Positions 9,692 through 17,570 of a stretch of DNA of 64,000 bases are shown here, in pieces. Origin of the DNA: Dyadobacter endophyticus (GTDB lineage: Bacteria > Bacteroidota > Bacteroidia > Cytophagales > Spirosomataceae); the NCBI RefSeq assembly GCF_014641595.1, contig NZ_BMIA01000001.1:1240001-1304000 (forward strand), given 5' to 3'. A program made the translations under genes and the position numbers. Under the pieces are notes generated by a model, which did not search any database, was not told the origin of the DNA, and saw only the letters and a program-made list of their open reading frames with translations. Position 1 is the first letter of the stretch; each line of letters begins with the position of its first letter.

Positions 9692-10723
9692 TTACAAATG
9701 ATTCGAGTCGATCACGAAGGTCTCGGCCCCGTCTTCGCCCGGGGGCGAGTGGGTAACTCGAGCATTGAGAACGTCGGAAAGGACTTTCAGCACATTGGCC
9801 GGGTCGCTGGCATTGAATGTGCCGCCTATGGTGCGACGGGCCAGCGTGGAGTCGGTCACGACCACGTTCACGCCGAAATGCTCGCTGATCTGGTAGGCAA
9901 TCTCTGAAACCGGCGTGTTTTCGAACATAAACAAGCGCTGTTTCCAGGCCTGGTGCGCCGAAAGGCTCGCGCTGTGTTTCAGGGTCAGCGTCCCCTGCGT
10001 CGACATAGTGGCCACATCGCCGGGTTTCATCAGCATGGGCTTGGGGTTCAGCTCATTGAGTGAACGCAATTGCACGCTCCCCTGGCTGAGCACCACTTTA
10101 GAACCGCGCTCGCGGCTGTATACGATAAACTCTGTTCCTAAGACCCTGACTTCCAGCTTGTCGGGCGTGCGTACGATGAACTTGCTGTGGTTGGTGGTGT
10201 GTTTCACCGCAAATTCGGCTTCGCCTTTTAATTTAACTTCCCGGGTACCGCCCGCAAAACCGAAACGCGGGATACTGAGGGTGGAATTGGCATTCAATGT
10301 CACCCGGCTGCTGTCGGGTAGCACCACCGTCCGGATCTCGCCGTAGCCGGTTTCATATTGTTTATACAACCAGAAATCGGAGAGCAGCCAGGCACCCATT
10401 ATTAATGCCACCGAAGCCGCTGCTGCCCATTTGACTACGAAAATCCTTCCCCGCCACGTGCCGGCGCCCTCTTGCAGCGGGTACGTGCCTGCGCCCGGGC
10501 CCTCCGCATTTCCTTGAACGGTATGCAATGAACGTTGGTAACCCCGCTCCACATCCGGTGTGTACTGGGGGTTTTCGGTTTCCCATTCATCCAGCCATTG
10601 AAAATACAGCTCGCGGTGGGCAGGGCTTTCCAGCCATTCCTGGATCAGAATGTTCTGCATCCGGGTGGTTTTCCCTTCGAAGAAGTTCTGGATGATCTGT
10701 TTGGAGAGAAGTGATTTCTTCAT
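9692..10723 (-). CDS. FecR-family anti-sigma factor (PUL 1)
   Basis: A 343-residue single-pass inner-membrane protein. The N-terminal cytoplasmic region (about 1-95) would bind the sigma factor; one membrane segment follows (AAAASVALIMGAWLLSDFWL, about 98-118); then the periplasmic FecR domain (GEIRTVVLPDSSRVTLNANS, VKLKGEAEFAVKH, VRVLGTEFIVYS) and a C-terminal DUF4974 domain that contacts the STN domain of SusC. It sits 46 bp after the ECF sigma gene and 20 bp before susC, the standard order for Bacteroidota PUL regulation by sigma/anti-sigma pairs. Confidence 0.93.
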   Translation of the reverse strand: MKKSLLSKQIIQNFFEGKTTRMQNILIQEWLESPAHRELYFQWLDEWETENPQYTPDVERGYQRSLHTVQGNAEGPGAGTYPLQEGAGTWRGRIFVVKWAAAASVALIMGAWLLSDFWLYKQYETGYGEIRTVVLPDSSRVTLNANSTLSIPRFGFAGGTREVKLKGEAEFAVKHTTNHSKFIVRTPDKLEVRVLGTEFIVYSRERGSKVVLSQGSVQLRSLNELNPKPMLMKPGDVATMSTQGTLTLKHSASLSAHQAWKQRLFMFENTPVSEIAYQISEHFGVNVVVTDSTLARRTIGGTFNASDPANVLKVLSDVLNARVTHSPPGEDGAETFVIDSNHL

Positions 10724-10769
10724 ACTTCGTTGAATTCAGTGTTGACATATATCCGATGGCGCCAGGCCG

Positions 10770-11456
10770 TCAGACGAATAGGAGTAAAATCTGGATCAGT
10801 GAGAGCAGCCCGTGGTTCTGCAATGCCTTCCGCAGGATCGACAATCCCTTGGTAATGTGTCCCTCGACGGTTTTGACCGAAATTCCCAGCTCTTCGGCAA
10901 TGGTGGCGTTCCGTTTCCCTTCAAACCGGCTCATGAGGAATACCTTCTGGTTTTGGGGCGATAATGACCTGATCACCTGTTCGATTTTTAATACGAGCTC
11001 CTGGAATTGCAGTTCCTGTTGAGGCGAACTGGCCGGGGTGGCTACTGGTAGGTCATGAAGTTCTTCGGTAACCGCTTCTTTGCCAAAGTTTTTTCGCATA
11101 TGATGAAACGCCGCATGCCGTACCGTGGTGAACAGGTAGGACCGGTATGAAGTAGTAACCGCCGTATGCAACTGCTTCGACCAGAACTGGCTGAACACTT
11201 CCACCACGATATCCTCGGCTACGTCGCGTGCATATACAAACCGTACGGCATGGCTGCACAATTGCTTGTAGTAGCGTTTGAAAAGCAACTCATATCCCCG
11301 GCCGGGGTCGGTTGCGAATGCCTGTTTGATAAACAATTCCGAATCGACGAAGTCTGCCGACAGCTTTCTGACCTCCGGGAAATCGGATGCCGGGCCCGCG
11401 GTTTCACTCGCACCAGTCTTATTTTCAACGGAATACTTCTGGTTCATACAAGTCAT
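10770..11456 (-). CDS. ECF RNA polymerase sigma factor (PUL 1)
   Basis: A 228-residue sigma-70-family factor. Region 2 is visible as ELLFKRYYKQLCSHAVRFVY followed by DVAEDIVVEVFSQFW, and region 4 as LSPQNQKVFLMSRFEGKRN and a helix-turn-helix (IAEELGISVKTVEGHIT). The C-terminus ends in a hydrophobic tail (GLLSLIQILLLFV). An alternative start at the next Met (11447) would shorten it by three residues. As first gene of the operon it should direct transcription of PUL 1 when released by the FecR protein encoded just downstream. Confidence 0.93.
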   Translation of the reverse strand: MTCMNQKYSVENKTGASETAGPASDFPEVRKLSADFVDSELFIKQAFATDPGRGYELLFKRYYKQLCSHAVRFVYARDVAEDIVVEVFSQFWSKQLHTAVTTSYRSYLFTTVRHAAFHHMRKNFGKEAVTEELHDLPVATPASSPQQELQFQELVLKIEQVIRSLSPQNQKVFLMSRFEGKRNATIAEELGISVKTVEGHITKGLSILRKALQNHGLLSLIQILLLFV

Positions 11457-11558
11457 GTAAGTAGGTTATTGATAAGAGTATTTTGCAGCTGCACTACCCT
11501 CGATCGTTTTGTGAAATTTTTATTTTTTTTGGGATTTTTTGGGAGGGGCTTTGGCGAT

Positions 11559-11655
11559 GCCGACCGCCGACCATAGACCATGGATTTGTTTTGTAGGTAC
11601 AGGCGAATAAGGTTTCCTGACTAATGCCGATCAGGATTCGGCGTCGGCGGTCGGC
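11559..11655. repeat. Inverted GCCGACC heptad repeats (13-bp arms)
   Basis: GCCGACCGCCGAC at 11559-11571 is matched by its exact reverse complement at 11643-11655, with a 71-nt spacer. The arms are built from the heptad GCCGACC, related to the GCCGACA heptads at 25785-25860. Both loci lie upstream of a MacB-like permease gene. It may be a dispersed intergenic repeat family able to fold into a stem in RNA. Confidence 0.6.
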
Positions 11656-11820
11656 GGCCAGCGGTCGTTCAATAGTTCACAGGCGTACGTACGTTGTCCG
11701 AATTTGGACAGTAGTGGTGCAGGGTTTGGTGAAAAATAAGCCTCAGGTAATAAGAATGACCTTTTTACAGGGCGGGCGCGCTTTTTTCTGGAAATATAGG
11801 AAGTCGACCCTGGCTATTTC

Positions 11821-11868
11821 TGACGATATATGACTATTCCTGACTACTCTTGACAACACCTGACCTTT
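11821..11868. repeat. Five TGAC motifs at exact 10-bp spacing upstream of permease gene
   Basis: TGAC starts at 11821, 11831, 11841, 11851 and 11861; consensus TGACNANNCC/T. The 10-bp step is close to one helical turn, so all five motifs face the same side of the DNA. The array ends about 20 bp before the ATG at 11888. It could be an operator array or a short tandem repeat in the 5' leader. Similar TGAC pairs occur at 3489-3548. Confidence 0.6.
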
Positions 11869-11887
11869 CCCTAAACTGCTTCGAACC

Positions 11888-14311
11888 ATGCTAAGTAACT
11901 ACCTGAAAGTCGCGTTTCGCCAGTTGGCTCGGAACCGGGCCTATTCATTCATCAACATCGGCGGGCTTGCTGCTGGTATGGCGGTGGCCATGCTCATCGG
12001 GCTGTGGGTCTATGACGAGCTTTCGTTCAATACCTACCATGAAAACTACGCACGCATTGCGCAGGTACGCTCGCGGGAGTTCGGGGAACACGGGGTGGGG
12101 ATCAACTCTTCTGTGCAATACCCGCTGATGACGGAGCTGAAAACTAATTACAAGGAGCATTTCAAACATATTGTAGCGGCTTCGTGGGACGTCGATTATG
12201 TGCTGTCTGCCGGAGAAAACAAGATTTCACGTTCGGGGTTGTTCATGGATCCGGAGGCGCCCGAAATGCTTACGCTGCGTATGGTGTACGGTACCCGTGC
12301 CGGCCTGCGCGACCCGCATTCGGTCATGCTTTCCAAATCGACCGCGCTAGCATTGTTCGGGGATGTCGATCCGGTGAACCGCGCCCTGAAGATCAGCAAC
12401 AAGCTGGATGTGACAGTCACGGGTGTGTACGAGGATCTTCCGCAAAACACGCAATTCAACAAGGTCAGGTTCCTGGCGCCGTTTGCACTTTGGGAACTCG
12501 ATAATCCGTGGATCGGGGAGCGTGCGATGACCGACTGGCAGAACCATTTCATGAAAATTTATGTCGAGCTTCGCCCCGACGCCGATTTCGAGCAGCTTTC
12601 TGGGCATATTAAAAATGCGGAAATGAAAAACCTGGTAGGATTTCCCGATGAAGCCAAAAACAAACCGGAGGTATTCCTGCTGCCGATGCGCGACTGGCAT
12701 TTGCACAATTTCAAACGTGGCCAGCCGGATGAAGGCCCGCTGCAAATGGTGTGGCTGATCAGCATCATCGGCGCATTCGTGCTTTTGCTCGCTTGTATCA
12801 ATTTTATGAACCTCTCTACTGCCCGCTCCGAAAAACGGGCGAAGGAAGTCGGCATCCGCAAATCGATCGGGTCGGTGAGGGCGCAGCTGGTCAACCAGTT
12901 TTTCAGTGAATCATTTGTGGTGGTGATCCTTGCATTCCTGCTGTCTCTTTGGGCCGTCTCACTCGCACTCCCGTGGTTCAACGATCTGGCTGCCAAGCAG
13001 ATGTTGATTCCCTGGACGAACGGGGGTTTCTGGGCTATAAGTCTGGGATTTATTGCCGTCACAGGCATACTTGCGGGAGGTTATCCGGCATTGTACCTGT
13101 CGTCGTTCCAGCCTGTGAAGGTTTTGAAAGGTACATTCCGGGCAGGACGTTTTGCTTCGATCCCCCGGAAAGTGCTCGTGGTGCTGCAATTCACCGTATC
13201 GGTAACGCTGGTGATCGGCACCATTATCGTATTCCGCCAGATCCAGTTTGCGAAAAACCGGCCTGCCGGCTACACGCGCGAAGGACTCCTGATGGTGGAA
13301 ATGAAGTCGGGGGATTTCTACGGCAAACACGAACTGCTTAAAGACGAACTACGGCGTACCGGCGCGGTAACGGACATCGCCGAATCCATGGGGAAAGTCA
13401 CAGAAGTATTGTCGGGCAACGGCGGGTTCGAATGGCGGGGAAAAAGCCGGGTCGCCGGATCGCCGGCCGCGGATGAAAGTTTCGGCACGCTGATGGTCAG
13501 TTCCGAATATGGCCGGACCGTCGGCTGGCAGTTTGTACAGGGCAGGGACTTCTCCGAAACGCTGGCCTCCGATTCGTCGGGCATGGTTGTCAACGAGGCC
13601 GCGGTGAAGTATATGGGCCTTAAAGACCCGGTCGGCGAGGCGGTAAGCTGGAAATTCCAGGAGCGGCCCGTCATGCATTACCGTATCCTGGGTGTGATCA
13701 GGGACGTGGTCATGGAATCGCCCTACGAACCTACGTACCCGACGGTTTTCATGATCAAAGCGCACGGGGGACCAAACTGGATGCATATCCGGATCAACCC
13801 TGCTATGAGCATCAGCGAAGCTTTGCCACACATTGAAGCTGTATTCAAAAGGCTTATCCCGCTCGCACCTTTCGAATACAAGTTCGCTGATGAGGATTAT
13901 GCGTTGAAATTCGCCGCCGAGGAACGGGTGGGTAAACTGGCCTATTTCTTCGCTGTACTGGCCATTATGATATCCTGCCTGGGGCTTTTCGGTCTGTCGT
14001 CCTTCATAGCCGAGCAGCGTACGAGCGAAATCGGGGTTCGGAAAGTGCTCGGCGCATCGGTATTCAATGTCTGGAAACTGCTGTCGAACGAATTTATTAT
14101 GCTCGTCACGATCGCCTTCGGGCTTGCTACGCCCATCGCCTATTACCTGTTGAGCCAATGGCTGGAAAAGTACACCTACCGCATCGAGCCTTCCTGGTGG
14201 ATTTTTGCCGCGACAGGCCTGGGAGCCATGGCCATCACGCTGTGTACGATCAGTTTCCAGAGCATTAAGGCGGCATTAATTAACCCGGCAGTATCGTTGA
14301 GAGCAGAATAG
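11888..14311 (+). CDS. MacB/FtsX-type ABC transporter permease
   Basis: An 807-residue inner-membrane protein with two repeats of a MacB periplasmic core domain followed by an FtsX permease domain. The first transmembrane helix is at about 21-42 (FINIGGLAAGMAVAMLIG); the FtsX segments include MVWLISIIGAFVLLLACINF with the family motif STARSEKRAKEVGIRKSIG, and near the C-terminus a second copy (AIMISCLGLFGLSSF, EQRTSEIGVRKVLGASVF). There is no ATPase domain, so it needs an ATP-binding partner encoded elsewhere. Bacteroidota carry many such 790-810 residue permeases; substrates are mostly unknown (macrolide, peptide or lipoprotein export by analogy with MacB/LolCE). It is monocistronic, ending at a strong terminator. 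Confidence 0.92.
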   Translation: MLSNYLKVAFRQLARNRAYSFINIGGLAAGMAVAMLIGLWVYDELSFNTYHENYARIAQVRSREFGEHGVGINSSVQYPLMTELKTNYKEHFKHIVAASWDVDYVLSAGENKISRSGLFMDPEAPEMLTLRMVYGTRAGLRDPHSVMLSKSTALALFGDVDPVNRALKISNKLDVTVTGVYEDLPQNTQFNKVRFLAPFALWELDNPWIGERAMTDWQNHFMKIYVELRPDADFEQLSGHIKNAEMKNLVGFPDEAKNKPEVFLLPMRDWHLHNFKRGQPDEGPLQMVWLISIIGAFVLLLACINFMNLSTARSEKRAKEVGIRKSIGSVRAQLVNQFFSESFVVVILAFLLSLWAVSLALPWFNDLAAKQMLIPWTNGGFWAISLGFIAVTGILAGGYPALYLSSFQPVKVLKGTFRAGRFASIPRKVLVVLQFTVSVTLVIGTIIVFRQIQFAKNRPAGYTREGLLMVEMKSGDFYGKHELLKDELRRTGAVTDIAESMGKVTEVLSGNGGFEWRGKSRVAGSPAADESFGTLMVSSEYGRTVGWQFVQGRDFSETLASDSSGMVVNEAAVKYMGLKDPVGEAVSWKFQERPVMHYRILGVIRDVVMESPYEPTYPTVFMIKAHGGPNWMHIRINPAMSISEALPHIEAVFKRLIPLAPFEYKFADEDYALKFAAEERVGKLAYFFAVLAIMISCLGLFGLSSFIAEQRTSEIGVRKVLGASVFNVWKLLSNEFIMLVTIAFGLATPIAYYLLSQWLEKYTYRIEPSWWIFAATGLGAMAITLCTISFQSIKAALINPAVSLRAE

Positions 14312-14342
14312 TAACGTCAGTACGATAAACCGCTTCTTTGCA

Positions 14343-14376
14343 ATCCCCGCCAGCTCACCCTGACGGGGATTTTTTT
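14343..14376 (+). terminator. Intrinsic terminator of the permease gene
   Basis: ATCCCCGCCAG (14343-14353) pairs with CTGACGGGGAT (14360-14370), an 11-bp stem with one mismatch and a 6-nt loop, followed by a run of seven T residues (14370-14376). It lies 32 bp after the permease stop codon and just before the marR promoter. Confidence 0.88.
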
Positions 14377-14397
14377 CAGGAATAAAAAGGTAAAAGC

Positions 14398-14427
14398 TTG
14401 ACATTCCGTTTAAATAAAATATCTTTG
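14398..14427 (+). promoter_or_regulatory. Bacteroidota-type promoter of marR-rph
   Basis: A -33 element TTG (14398-14400) and a -7 element TATCTTTG (14420-14427) are separated by exactly 19 bp, matching the Bacteroidota consensus TTG-N19-TAnnTTTG. Transcription would start about 14434-14436, giving a leader of about 20 nt before the marR ATG at 14457. Confidence 0.8.
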
Positions 14428-14454
14428 CAACTAAGATATTTAGAAACAAAGATA
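14417..14454. promoter_or_regulatory. Probable MarR operator overlapping the -7 box
   Basis: A perfect 9-bp inverted repeat, AAATATCTT (14417-14425) and AAGATATTT (14433-14441), with a 7-nt spacer overlaps the -7 element and start site. A further half-site CAAAGATA (14447-14454) is the exact reverse complement of the -7 box TATCTTTG. Position and symmetry fit autorepression by the MarR protein encoded immediately downstream; which repressor binds is inferred. Confidence 0.68.
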
Positions 14455-14456
14455 AT

Positions 14457-14918
14457 ATGAACCAAGAAACGCTCGACCGGCTGAGAAAACTCAGCCAGCA
14501 GTATGCATTCGACTCCATCCAGATGCACGAAGCCATTGGACGGAAGGCAGGTCTTTCGGGTACCGATCACAAGTACCTGGGCTTTATCATTCAGAAAGGA
14601 CAGATGACAGCCGGTGAACTTTCGGCACTGACAGGCCTGACTACCGGTGCCGTTACGGGTTTGATCGACCGGTTTGAGCAGAAAGATCTGGTGAGACGGC
14701 GATTTGGCAACGGCGACCGGCGAAAGGTGATCGTGGAACCGAATACCGAAAAGATTATGGCGGTTTTCGAACCGCTTTACAAGGAATTCCGGAGCAAGTC
14801 GGAGCAGGTAATGGCGTCGTTTTCAGAGGAGGAGCTGGCTGTTATTGAAAGCTACTTTTTGAAAGCGACTGAAATAATGAATGAAACAACCAGCAAACTC
14901 AATACTAAACAATCGTAA
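14457..14918 (+). CDS. MarR-family transcriptional regulator
   Basis: A 153-residue winged-helix protein. The helix-turn-helix lies at about 57-80 (MTAGELSALTGLTTGAVTGL), followed by the wing with the family motif GNGDRRKVIVE (about 89-99), flanked by dimerisation helices at both ends. MarR proteins are dimers that usually repress their own operon and leave DNA when bound by a small aromatic ligand. The gene starts 30 bp after a textbook promoter whose -7 box is inside a palindrome, and its 3' end is followed after 1 bp by the rph-like gene, so it probably controls that enzyme. Confidence 0.93.
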   Translation: MNQETLDRLRKLSQQYAFDSIQMHEAIGRKAGLSGTDHKYLGFIIQKGQMTAGELSALTGLTTGAVTGLIDRFEQKDLVRRRFGNGDRRKVIVEPNTEKIMAVFEPLYKEFRSKSEQVMASFSEEELAVIESYFLKATEIMNETTSKLNTKQS

Positions 14919-14919
14919 A

Positions 14920-17535
14920 ATGGGGACTTACGCTATTGGTTTTCAGGAGATTGACAAGGCGGCGACAGCGGTGGCCGGAGGGAAAGGTGCGAACCTGGGA
15001 GAGCTCGCCGGGATTGGTGGTATTCATGTGCCCGATGGCTTTTGCGTCATTACAGAAGCCTTTCGGCAGGTTGCGGGAAAGGCTGGAATAGGCGGCTTGC
15101 TGGAACGGCTGGCACTTTTGACGGTTGCGGACAGAAATGAGATTGCCGCGCTCGGACGCGAGATCCGCGGGGCGATAGAAACGGCCGGGGTGCCGTTGGC
15201 TATTCGTGATGAAGTCTTTCGTTATGTTGCGAAGCTTGGAGAAGATCATGCATATGCCGTGCGGTCGAGCGCGACGGCAGAGGATTTACCCGGCGCCTCA
15301 TTTGCCGGTCAGCAGGATACATATTTGAACGTGATCGGGCGCGATGCCATATTGGAACACATCCGCAAATGCTGGGCATCGCTGTTTACCGACCGGGCGA
15401 TCGCATACCGCATTCAAAATGGTTTCGATCACAGCCAGGTGAGCCTGGCTGTCGTGGTTCAGCGGATGGTTTTTCCGCAGGCATCGGGAATTATGTTTAC
15501 AGCCGACCCGGTGACCGCCAACAGGAAGGTGACATCCATCGATGCCAGCTTTGGTTTGGGGGAAGCGCTGGTTTCCGGCCTGGTGAATGCGGATGTTTAC
15601 AAAGTACGCGATGGTGGGATCATAGAGAAAAAGGTTGCTGCCAAAAAACTCGCGATTTACGCATTGCGCGACGGCGGTACGTACGAAGCGGACATCGTGC
15701 CGGAAGAGCAAGAGCTTCAAACGCTGACCGACGGGCAGATTTTACAACTTGAACAAATCGGCAGGAAGATCGAGGCGCATTTCGGGCACCCACAGGATAT
15801 CGAATGGTGCCTGGCCGAAAATGAGTTTTACATCGTGCAGAGCCGTCCGATTACAACTTTATACCCTGTGCCGGAGGCAAATGACGAGGAAAATCACATT
15901 TACGTATCGGTAGGTCACCAGCAGATGATGACCGACGCGATGAAGCCGTTGGGATTGTCGACGTGGCAGCTGACGTCGCCCCGGCCGATGGCTACTGCGG
16001 GTGGACGAATTTTTGTGGACGTCGCACAGGACCTGCTCTCACCTGCGGGGAGAAAAGTGGTGCTGGACGTCCTTGGAAAGTCCGATCCGCTCGTCAGGGT
16101 GGCAGTGACCGAACTTTTGGAACGGGGAGACTTTGTCAAAGACATTACTGGTGGGCCGGGCCCCGGCGAACCGGACCAGCGCCAACCAGCCCAGGGGCCG
16201 CCGGCGCATGATTTTTTCACCCTCGATGCCTACGATCCTTCCATTGTGCATGAGTTGATCGGGCGCAGCGAAGCTTCCCTCGCAGTGTTAAGCGAAAACA
16301 TCCGGACGAAATCGGGAACGGACGTGATCGATTTTATCCTGGACGATTTTCAGCAAAGGAAGAGCCAGGCCGACCCGCAAAGTTTTGGCGTGATCGTGAC
16401 GGCCATGAATGCCGCTTTTTGGATCAATGAAAAAATGAATGAATGGCTGGGAGAGAAAAATGTCGCCGACACGCTTTCGCAGTCCGTTCCGAACAATGTG
16501 ACATCGGAAATGGGTTTGGAGCTGCTGGATGTAGCGGATGCGATCCGGCCTCATCCGGAAGTCGTTAACTATTTGCTGGATGCCGGTGGCGACAATTTTC
16601 CGGACGGGATGACGGTGCTGAATGGGGGAGCAGAAGCTTCGAAGGCGATCCACGCGTTTCTGGCCAAATATGGCATGCGCTGTGCGGGGGAGATCGATAT
16701 CACGAGAACGCGTTGGAGCGAAAAGCCTGCTATCCTTATTCCGATGATCCTCGGTAATATCCGACACCAGGAGCCTGGCGCCGGCAAGCTGAAATTCGAG
16801 CAGGGGAGACAGGAAGCCGCCGAAAAAGAGACCGAGCTATTAAACAGGCTCAGGCAATTGCCTGACGGTGAGCAAAAAGCGGAGGAGACGAAGCGGATGA
16901 TCGGGCTGCTGCGCAGCCTGGCTGGTTACCGGGAATATCCCAAATATGCCATTATAAGGAGGTATTTTGAATATAAGAAAGCGTTGATGCAGGAAGCCGG
17001 GCGGCTTGTGAATGCAAACGTCATTCGTGAAAAAGAAGATATCTACTATCTCGGATTGGAAGAAATACGCGAGGTGATTCGTGCTCAAAAGGCAGATTAT
17101 CATATTATTAATCAGCGAAAAGAGGCATTTAGGTACTTTGAAAAACTAACCCCGCCCCGCGTGATGACCTCAGATGGCGAAGTCATCAGAGGTAAGCATA
17201 GCCATGAAAATCTGCCCGAGGGCGCCATTGGCGGCCTGGCGGTTTCGGCGGGCATTGTAGAGGGGCGGGCGCGTGTGGTCCTGAATATGGAAGACGCGGA
17301 CCTGGAACCGGGCGATATTCTGGTAACCGCATTTACCGACCCGAGCTGGACGCCGTTATTCGTTTCGATCAAAGGCCTTGTCACCGAAGTGGGCGGATTG
17401 ATGACCCACGGGGCGGTGATCGCACGCGAGTACGGCTTGCCTGCTGTTGTAGGGGTTGATAATGCTACCCGGCTGATCCGGGATGGCCAAAAAATACGTG
17501 TGCACGGGACGGAAGGATATATTGAGATCCTGTAA
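14920..17535 (+). CDS. rph: Probable rifamycin phosphotransferase (PEP-synthase-like)
   Basis: An 871-residue three-domain enzyme. The N-terminal PPDK/PEP-synthase ATP-grasp domain (1 to about 315) shows VGGKGANLGEL-type glycine-rich and YAVRSSATAEDLPGASFAGQ motifs; a middle helical domain (about 320-765) matches the rifampicin-binding region; the C-terminal swivelling phosphohistidine domain carries GGLMTHGAVIAREYG with catalytic His830 (His825 in the Listeria enzyme). Such enzymes transfer the beta-phosphate of ATP to the C21 hydroxyl of rifamycins. I chose the ATG at 14920, 1 bp after the marR stop, because homologues begin at this point; an in-frame ATG at 14881 inside marR is possible. 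A PEP-synthase-like activity on another substrate cannot be excluded. Confidence 0.8.
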   Translation: MGTYAIGFQEIDKAATAVAGGKGANLGELAGIGGIHVPDGFCVITEAFRQVAGKAGIGGLLERLALLTVADRNEIAALGREIRGAIETAGVPLAIRDEVFRYVAKLGEDHAYAVRSSATAEDLPGASFAGQQDTYLNVIGRDAILEHIRKCWASLFTDRAIAYRIQNGFDHSQVSLAVVVQRMVFPQASGIMFTADPVTANRKVTSIDASFGLGEALVSGLVNADVYKVRDGGIIEKKVAAKKLAIYALRDGGTYEADIVPEEQELQTLTDGQILQLEQIGRKIEAHFGHPQDIEWCLAENEFYIVQSRPITTLYPVPEANDEENHIYVSVGHQQMMTDAMKPLGLSTWQLTSPRPMATAGGRIFVDVAQDLLSPAGRKVVLDVLGKSDPLVRVAVTELLERGDFVKDITGGPGPGEPDQRQPAQGPPAHDFFTLDAYDPSIVHELIGRSEASLAVLSENIRTKSGTDVIDFILDDFQQRKSQADPQSFGVIVTAMNAAFWINEKMNEWLGEKNVADTLSQSVPNNVTSEMGLELLDVADAIRPHPEVVNYLLDAGGDNFPDGMTVLNGGAEASKAIHAFLAKYGMRCAGEIDITRTRWSEKPAILIPMILGNIRHQEPGAGKLKFEQGRQEAAEKETELLNRLRQLPDGEQKAEETKRMIGLLRSLAGYREYPKYAIIRRYFEYKKALMQEAGRLVNANVIREKEDIYYLGLEEIREVIRAQKADYHIINQRKEAFRYFEKLTPPRVMTSDGEVIRGKHSHENLPEGAIGGLAVSAGIVEGRARVVLNMEDADLEPGDILVTAFTDPSWTPLFVSIKGLVTEVGGLMTHGAVIAREYGLPAVVGVDNATRLIRDGQKIRVHGTEGYIEIL

Positions 17536-17570
17536 CGTCACGCGCACACGGGCTAACGGCAAGTCATTGG

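Larger units (their letters stand above)
11457..11887. other. 431-bp intergenic region between divergent sigma and permease genes
   Basis: This gap separates the minus-strand PUL 1 sigma gene from the plus-strand permease gene and must hold both promoters, although no convincing TTG-N19-TAnnTTTG element was found. It contains a T/G-rich tract (11518-11545), an inverted pair of GCCGAC heptads (11559-11571 and 11643-11655) and a five-copy TGAC array (11821-11868). A 69-codon open frame at 11624-11833 runs through the repeats and is Arg-rich without family features, so I do not count it as a gene. Confidence 0.7.

Noticed and set aside
11624..11833. 69-codon Arg-rich frame in the 431-bp intergenic region
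   Set aside because: It runs through inverted and TGAC repeats and shows no domain, signal peptide or plausible leader.
13349..14158. 269-codon open frame antisense to the permease gene
   Set aside because: Shadow frame; the permease coding evidence is strong.
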